IMG/VR virus record: IMGVR_UViG_3300025132_000234
Coordinates: 1-26,801 of that record
Source: a virus
Reading direction: 5' to 3' (one strand)
DNA: 26,801 bases
Every line of letters begins with the position of its first letter. Position 1 is the stretch's first letter. Below, one piece after another: positions 22,601-26,801 of this stretch. The notes below the pieces were generated by a model. The model was not told where the DNA came from. It saw only the letters and a list, made by a program, of their open reading frames with translations, and searched no databases. The position numbers and the translations under genes are program-made.

Positions 22601-25466
22601 CGACTATGGACGATTGTTTTTCCAATATAGAGATTTAGGCGCTGACGGTTCAGTTCAAGATGAAAAATTAGGAAATGCTAATACAAGTTATTCGCCATAT
22701 GTTCCATTGTATGACGGTGAATTTTGGAATATAAGATTATGGACACAGTATCCATTTATAACATCTAGTCATGACACTGCAACAGTTCCAAACATATATT
22801 TTGAAACACAAAAAGCATCAGATTATATTTCTGGAAAAATATTACATCAAGCATCAGGTTCATTGAATCCTGGATCTGGATCGAGTCCAACAAATGGTGA
22901 AGCATTACTTAAATATTGGATATCAGATCCGTCAACCAAAGAGATTGTAATAGGTGGAGCTACAGGTAGTGGATTATTTGGAGCAGCTGGAATTATAGCA
23001 GGAACCTTTACCGGTTCAATGCAAGAATATCGTGAATGGTTAGAAATACTTGATGATGATACATTTGACAAGCATACATTAAACCCAAAATCATATGTAT
23101 CGTCATTATCACCATCTTCATCATATGACACTTTAGTTAGGCATTATCCATTAGGAACCAATCAAATTGCATATGATCATACTCAAACATTATTTATAAC
23201 ATCATCTCATCCAAATTACGAAATACAAGATTTTTCTAATCCAGATACAGATGGAGTCACTCAGCATGCAACCATGTCAGGATTTTTTGCACCAACTGAT
23301 ACTATAAACAATGATCATTATGACCGAGTAGATGAAACTTATTATATTCATGGACCAAGTATTGGTGGTAAAAATTTAAAATCTGAAAAGATTAGAATAG
23401 AATCAAATAAATTAATTCATCCATTGAGTAGAGAAACAAGAGGTGAAGTTAGTCAATTTGATCGAGTATCAAATGATTCCAATCGATTAGGTATTTATTT
23501 TTCTCCTCAAGATATGATTAATAAAGATATTTTTAATCAAATAGGATCTACGGCATTAGATGATTTCTTTGGTTCTGCAGAAGATCAATATAAAGATAAC
23601 TATCCAAGATTTAAAAGATTTGCTCATGATTATTGGAAAAAATATGAAAATGATAATGATTTAAATGCTTATATAAGAATATTTGCTTTATTTGATTTTT
23701 CATTTTTCCAGCAAGTTAAACAATTAATTCCTGTTAGGACAAATGCAGATACAGGGCTTATAATTGAGCCAAGTGTACTAGAGAGGTCTAAAGTAATGGT
23801 AGAAGCAGAACCTTCAAGAGAAGAACTGCATTATGAGGATAACATACCAGATCCATTCCCGAATCCATTAATGGAAACATTGCCATTAACAGGATCTATC
23901 CAATCTACAGAACCATTAGCTGCAGAACCAATGCATTATACTGCATCTATTACAAACATAATTTCGCAATCAGCTGAAACATTACATTACACTGCATCTA
24001 TTTCAAATATAATGTATAGCGGTTCTGGAGAAGATTTAACATTTACTAGTTCTATAAAAGATAAAATTGTAACACTGTCACCAGAATTTTTACCTGTATA
24101 TTCAATGACAACTTCAAGTGTTGAAGAAGCTGATATTCTTGACCCAGGTGTAGATTTATTTAATATTAGAAGCGGCCATCAAGGTGCAATCTATCAACAT
24201 ATAAGCGCATTTCATTCATCTGTATACGGATGGACAACTCAATCAAGATCACCATTAGAATATTCAGCAACTCAATCAATTATAACAGAACAAAGAAAAT
24301 CAAATATTTACAAGAAAAAAGTGTTTAGTTATGCACCAACTGATGATGTAACAAGATTTTATCCATTGAATGAATTTAATGGAACTCAAATATTAGACCA
24401 GTCACCAGGAGCCCGAGAACATTCAAAACAATTAATACAGTTAGATCAAGGATTACTACTTACTGGTAATGTTGCAACCGCATCCGCATCAGACTTTACA
24501 TTTGAAACTATTACTCATAATAACTTTACAGGACAAGCTTTAATATTTTCTGCATCGGTAAGTGAGTCTGTTCAAAAAAGAGGTGCACAATTTGTAGAAA
24601 TACCAAGATTTGTTGGAACTAGAAAAGGTCAATGGGCATTATCATTTGTTGTGAAAAATTCTCAAGCATTTACGAATCCTAATACAGCAAGCATATTGAT
24701 TGGAGGTAATTATTCAACCAATGATGGTGTAGGTCCTGGAGGATCAACTGATGCAACTACCAGACCAGGTATTTGGTTTGAAGGCAGTAAAATACGTCCA
24801 AGAGATGCAACCGGCCAATATTGGACATTTAGTTCAGCTGCTATTATATCAGAACCAGCTGAGACAAATCATATTGTATTGAATTGGAACGGTTATGATT
24901 TGGATTATCCAGCAACTGGTTCATTTGAAGTATATGTTAACGGTGAATTGAAAGACACTATAAGAAGAGGTATAACAGGTGCGTCAAATTCTGAAAGATC
25001 TGGTTCATTCTATTTTGAAGCTTTAGGTGGTGCATATTATTCTTCCACCAATACTCATCAATTCTCTGGTTCATTGTCAAATGTAAGATTCTATGATAAA
25101 AACTTAGATGAACAAGAAATATCTTATTTGAATAGATATCCACATTTGAGAGCAAATAGAGATATTGATAATATATACGGTCGTGGTCGAGAAATAATGA
25201 CAAGACAAAGAAGAAGTAATGGATATTCACCATTTACAGATTTAGGTTTAGTTGCAACTAGTGCATCATTAGAAACAGCCGATTATAGAGATGATGCAAA
25301 AGATTCATCATTTTTTAAAGGTTCAAAATTAACTGCACCAAACATAAATGCCCCATCAGATAATGATGTGGATGGTGAAGAAGTAATAAAAATAACAGAA
25401 AGAAATAGATATAATTTGATTTATAAAAAAGATTTACCAGATGGCGCTAATTTAGATGTTAGATAA
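19653..25466 (+). CDS. giant baseplate/tail protein with concanavalin-like domains
   Basis: A 1937-residue protein, the largest in the window. The N-terminus (SLDNYINRINIISSTQPMDA and following) resembles large proteins of marine T4-like phages. Three lectin-like regions are visible: a LamG-type domain at about 557-800 (LVLYVPFDEG, YAISFWIKDL, GWHHIVFNVD, SVYVNGEF, GSLDEFRIYKK), a divergent jelly-roll at about 877-1150 (VPLYDGEFWNIRLW), and another LamG at about 1567-1833 (FYPLNEFNG, HIVLNWNG, FEVYVNGEL, GSLSNVRFYDKNL). Between the first two, LLKTKGTSRSVKALLSCYGI (834-853) is the motif seen in baseplate gp7/P2 gpI-like proteins. A four-unit repeat lies at 1408-1477. Likely roles are wedge scaffold and receptor binding to surface sugars. 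Assignment to gp7 is possible but unproven. Confidence 0.75.
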   Translation: MSLDNYINRINIISSTQPMDAIQLRAEDQDVIKNEIVEIRDFNDPALDEIIELHVYDSVGSYVTSDHTSDNWKHFADEDSFVQYDIYKNLNDIGITQGTFKFVLNFHRTLVGNSNNANLYIKEISPDRTELLVKIGDDHIKSEAKDKSNTKEIDVTTHDQLSMFEKRRPEICNDDGFVHLMFMNMGNNRLIQFVNYKYLFEMEELYIKLYTPLPESIKEKQKFWIAQQIRQPYTDNAVLYRKPIESPTTSLRGPNFEIETKFTKINETNFESWNDLLGSSVATSQQIVDSIFSGSLGGMDLGIDYSGFQNFINFSSAAERLKNFKYKVELIEYYNDQITTLNSISESNEVNANKSLYKKYKDNVIGGFDGFERYMYKEQTGSFYTHGTSGSAIFNDTFTVEPWPKIEYRITGSADGLYPGAQYQLSHTTSSIAVSYYEGILASASLWDTHNSAALIKAVPEHIREDQNNQEFEVFVNMVGQHYDILWTYIKHQTDVYNRDEHYAHGMSKNLLYDAAESMGWHLVNGNQSERLFEYLLGTNEQGEFGKINDRKIDQDLVLYVPFDEGRPDFARKNFVDYSPRQDQLFDYNKPSFVPGAHGHGAFFDGNNFLRYNTPYDYGTGDYAISFWIKDLYAGGASTIFSATSGSGGGIDTGIHISPLVGEIYFQQYYTGSNGAHTVILPASVVNRFSSSYLDSSSPQGQSTGGESNGWHHIVFNVDRQESASVYVNGEFQAGTDISISASADIGPESTGDFPRPVIGARAPTGDDAPTNKLTGSLDEFRIYKKKLTTSEIVELYTDGGLYVTQSSAVTLATPKEALSTQVWRRIVNNLPHLLKTKGTSRSVKALLSCYGIPESLLSIREYGGPKMPETQPAAIEERFSYALNISSGSVLRFPSDNYYTTASGWGLAAERNTTLSEAPDAIQGGLPNGRHLNNRPPDTREIRIRPAGTSSMYVISSRAMASPDNMHWALGIQHTASFSGSSDYGRLFFQYRDLGADGSVQDEKLGNANTSYSPYVPLYDGEFWNIRLWTQYPFITSSHDTATVPNIYFETQKASDYISGKILHQASGSLNPGSGSSPTNGEALLKYWISDPSTKEIVIGGATGSGLFGAAGIIAGTFTGSMQEYREWLEILDDDTFDKHTLNPKSYVSSLSPSSSYDTLVRHYPLGTNQIAYDHTQTLFITSSHPNYEIQDFSNPDTDGVTQHATMSGFFAPTDTINNDHYDRVDETYYIHGPSIGGKNLKSEKIRIESNKLIHPLSRETRGEVSQFDRVSNDSNRLGIYFSPQDMINKDIFNQIGSTALDDFFGSAEDQYKDNYPRFKRFAHDYWKKYENDNDLNAYIRIFALFDFSFFQQVKQLIPVRTNADTGLIIEPSVLERSKVMVEAEPSREELHYEDNIPDPFPNPLMETLPLTGSIQSTEPLAAEPMHYTASITNIISQSAETLHYTASISNIMYSGSGEDLTFTSSIKDKIVTLSPEFLPVYSMTTSSVEEADILDPGVDLFNIRSGHQGAIYQHISAFHSSVYGWTTQSRSPLEYSATQSIITEQRKSNIYKKKVFSYAPTDDVTRFYPLNEFNGTQILDQSPGAREHSKQLIQLDQGLLLTGNVATASASDFTFETITHNNFTGQALIFSASVSESVQKRGAQFVEIPRFVGTRKGQWALSFVVKNSQAFTNPNTASILIGGNYSTNDGVGPGGSTDATTRPGIWFEGSKIRPRDATGQYWTFSSAAIISEPAETNHIVLNWNGYDLDYPATGSFEVYVNGELKDTIRRGITGASNSERSGSFYFEALGGAYYSSTNTHQFSGSLSNVRFYDKNLDEQEISYLNRYPHLRANRDIDNIYGRGREIMTRQRRSNGYSPFTDLGLVATSASLETADYRDDAKDSSFFKGSKLTAPNINAPSDNDVDGEEVIKITERNRYNLIYKKDLPDGANLDVR
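23874..24083 (+). repeat. four 17-18-residue repeats inside the giant tail protein
   Basis: Units begin at 23874, 23925, 23976 and 24030. Each starts Glu-x-Leu/Met and carries a (L/Y/F)TxSI core: ETLPLTGSIQ, EPMHYTASITNI, ETLHYTASISNI, EDLTFTSSIKDK. Units 2 and 3 are nearly identical at protein level and similar in DNA. The pattern suggests stacked strands, such as a short beta-helix or fibre shaft, linking the N-terminal body to the C-terminal LamG domain. Confidence 0.7.
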
Positions 25467-25489
25467 ATGGTATACTTTTCAATGATAAA

Positions 25490-25504
25490 CATATTTATTT
25501 AAAA
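25490..25504 (+). promoter_or_regulatory. late-promoter-like motif, copy 6
   Basis: CATATTTATTTAAAA lies in the 54-base gap after the giant protein gene and ends 16 bases before the ATG at 25521. The ribosome site aaaaggg follows. A separate promoter here would raise expression of the last two proteins relative to the giant gene. Confidence 0.42.
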
Positions 25505-25520
25505 ATAAAAGGGAAAAACT

Positions 25521-26195
25521 ATGGGATATTTAGATAACAGTTCAATCACGGTAGATGCAATCCTTACCAAAAAAGGAAGACAATTACTTGCAAGAGGTCG
25601 TGATGAATTTAAAATTACGCAATTTGCGTTAGCAGATGATGAGGTTGATTATGATTTATGGAACCCTGATCATCCATTAGGAACAGCATATTATGGTGTT
25701 GTAATTGAAAACATGCCGGTAATCGAAGCATTACCAGATGAAACACAAATGATGAAATACAAGCTAGTTACATTACCTTCTAGGTCAACTAGAATCCCAG
25801 TAATTTCCGTACAAAATAGAAGTATTACATTATCAAGCGGTGGAACGGCATCAATTAGACCATATACAAGAAACTTTAATAGAGGTAATCAGACATTTGG
25901 TTATACTGCAATTTTATCAGATTCTGATGCAGCTTACTTAAGAGTAACAAGAGGAACAGGTAGAAGAGGTGCAGGAGCAACAGTACCAGCATTTATTGGT
26001 GATAATGAAGCAGCTCAAACAGTAACTGTTTCAGGATTATCATTTGAAATAATTGCAAAAGCGCAGCCGACCGAAGATAAAACAGCAACTGTAACAATTG
26101 TTGGAAATGAAACAGGTGGTAGTGTTACTATTAATTTAACAATTGAGAAACAAGAGCTTGAAACTACTCCTGGAGTAGCTTTAGAAGCTTTATAA
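25521..26195 (+). CDS. conserved phage structural protein, 224 aa
   Basis: The N-terminus, MGYLDNSSITVDAILTKKGR followed by QLLARGRDEFKITQFALADDEVDYDLWN, matches a protein type I remember from many marine tailed phages, found beside tail genes; its exact role is unknown to me. The C-terminal 90 residues are a Thr/Val-rich beta-sandwich (VTVSGLSFEIIAKAQPTEDK, TATVTIVGNETGGSVTINL), probably an Ig-like or BACON-like module for surface display. The gene has its own promoter-like motif and a ribosome site. It is likely an abundant virion part, because it is separately promoted. Confidence 0.72.
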   Translation: MGYLDNSSITVDAILTKKGRQLLARGRDEFKITQFALADDEVDYDLWNPDHPLGTAYYGVVIENMPVIEALPDETQMMKYKLVTLPSRSTRIPVISVQNRSITLSSGGTASIRPYTRNFNRGNQTFGYTAILSDSDAAYLRVTRGTGRRGAGATVPAFIGDNEAAQTVTVSGLSFEIIAKAQPTEDKTATVTIVGNETGGSVTINLTIEKQELETTPGVALEAL

Positions 26196-26213
26196 AAATA
26201 GGGATAGAATAAT

Positions 26214-26801
26214 ATGGCATCAATTAAAAGAAACTATGGCGGATCTTCAATGATTTTAGGTCGTAGAGGTTTAGGTGGAAGAGGAGCTAGACTTAATAGA
26301 GCAGTTCCAAATAGATCTGTAGGTCCAAGACCAAGACCAAGACCAAGACCGACTAGTCCACTTCAAGCTGAATCTGCACAAGATATTGCAAATCAAGCAA
26401 GAATTAGAAATATAGAAATTGAAAGAAGAGCAAGACAAATTGCAAATCAACTTATTGCACAAAGAGAGCGTGCAAGGTTAGCAGCAAGAAATGGAAGAAT
26501 ATTTACTGAGTTTGATATTGATACTGATGTTATCCCAAATCAGCAAGAGATCGTTACTAGTGGATTATTTCCAAACAATGTTGGTAACCAAACAAGATTT
26601 TTTACATCTTCATTATTAACAGAAACTCAAAAAAGATATTACCAAGAAATATTTAATGGTGAAATGACCAGTACTAGCATTATTGCTAATGATATAACAG
26701 CATCATCAATGTTTAGTATTGCATATGGCCATGTTGGAGGGTCTGGATCTGCAGATGAAGGAGGACAAGTAAATGATACTCCATCAAGAGCAATTTATTC
26801 T
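26214..26801 (+). CDS. conserved phage structural protein, N-terminal 196 residues
   Basis: The frame opens at ATG 26214, after a gggatag ribosome-like site, and stays open for 196 codons to the window edge, so the C-terminus is missing. The first 100 residues are very Arg- and Gln-rich with a PRPRPRPRP run (about 38-46) and a predicted helix (ARIRNIEIERRARQIANQ). From EIVTSGLFPNN (about residue 111) the sequence matches a type I recall from marine phage tail modules (VTSGLF, FFTSS, YYQEIFNGEMTST, FSIAYGHVGGSGS, VNDTPSRAIYS). No role is established; a virion component is likely from its neighbours. Confidence 0.7.
   Translation, partial: MASIKRNYGGSSMILGRRGLGGRGARLNRAVPNRSVGPRPRPRPRPTSPLQAESAQDIANQARIRNIEIERRARQIANQLIAQRERARLAARNGRIFTEFDIDTDVIPNQQEIVTSGLFPNNVGNQTRFFTSSLLTETQKRYYQEIFNGEMTSTSIIANDITASSMFSIAYGHVGGSGSADEGGQVNDTPSRAIYS
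26325..26348 (+). repeat. four CCAAGA hexamers coding Pro-Arg repeats
   Basis: Four exact tandem CCAAGA units encode (Pro-Arg)4, continued by a fifth Pro from CCG. The identical codons point to slippage expansion. The Pro-Arg run would be a stiff, positively charged linker near the start of the structural protein. Confidence 0.8.

Noticed and set aside
22847-23131. Minus-strand open frame inside the giant tail gene (also 5592-5915, 490-777 and 24958-25233)
   Set aside because: Each sits opposite a well-supported gene, and their proteins are low-complexity artefacts of AT-rich antisense codons.
1-26801. tRNA genes, CRISPR arrays, insertion sequences, integrase or attachment sites
   Set aside because: The intergenic gaps are at most about 115 bases and none shows a cloverleaf pattern, regular spaced repeats or transposase coding.

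Overview
This window looks like part of the genome of a tailed, contractile (T4-like, probably 'far-T4' or marine-type) bacteriophage. It is very AT-rich. Every gene I can support lies on the + strand, with gaps of a few bases or overlaps of 1-4 bases. It carries recognisable myovirus parts: a gp55-like late sigma factor, a gp5-like baseplate hub, gp25 and gp6. The host cannot be fixed from sequence alone. The clipped first gene resembles the DUF4494 family, which I know mainly from Bacteroidota, so a Bacteroidota host is a reasonable guess. However, several genes have clear GGAG ribosome binding sites, which that phylum seldom uses.

Left part (1-2911): a run of small, mostly unrecognised genes plus one SAM-dependent methyltransferase. 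Next (2912-4822): a small heat-shock protein gene (Hsp20) flanked by an 11-bp GC-rich inverted repeat, a small orphan gene, and a UV-damage endonuclease (UvdE). A 77-base stretch containing only A and T follows (4819-4895). Then (4937-9572) come a 59-residue gene, a four-helix membrane protein with a coiled coil, a Cys-containing basic protein, a ClpP-like serine protease with intact triad, a GroES-like co-chaperonin, an HD-domain phosphohydrolase, a small membrane-anchored protein and the late sigma factor.

Right part (9604-26801): a virion-structure block for baseplate and tail. It has a small acidic protein, a hub protein with an M15 D-Ala-D-Ala peptidase domain, a second spike-like protein, a small helical protein, gp25, gp6, a DNRLRE-domain protein, a 602-residue protein, a 1937-residue protein with several lectin-like domains, and two more conserved structural proteins, the last cut by the window edge.

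The genes plausibly work in sequence. The middle block would supply protein folding and turnover (Hsp20, GroES, ClpP), DNA repair (UvdE) and the sigma factor; the sigma factor would then switch on the structural block. A 15-base motif close to CATATTTATwTTAAA recurs in six of the few real intergenic gaps, including the one right after the sigma gene, and is the best candidate for the late promoter. Other points worth checking are an apparent splitting of the usual hub/spike architecture over two genes, and the inverted repeat around hsp20. I saw no tRNA, rRNA, CRISPR array, insertion sequence or integrase, and no stretch over 300 bases without a gene.
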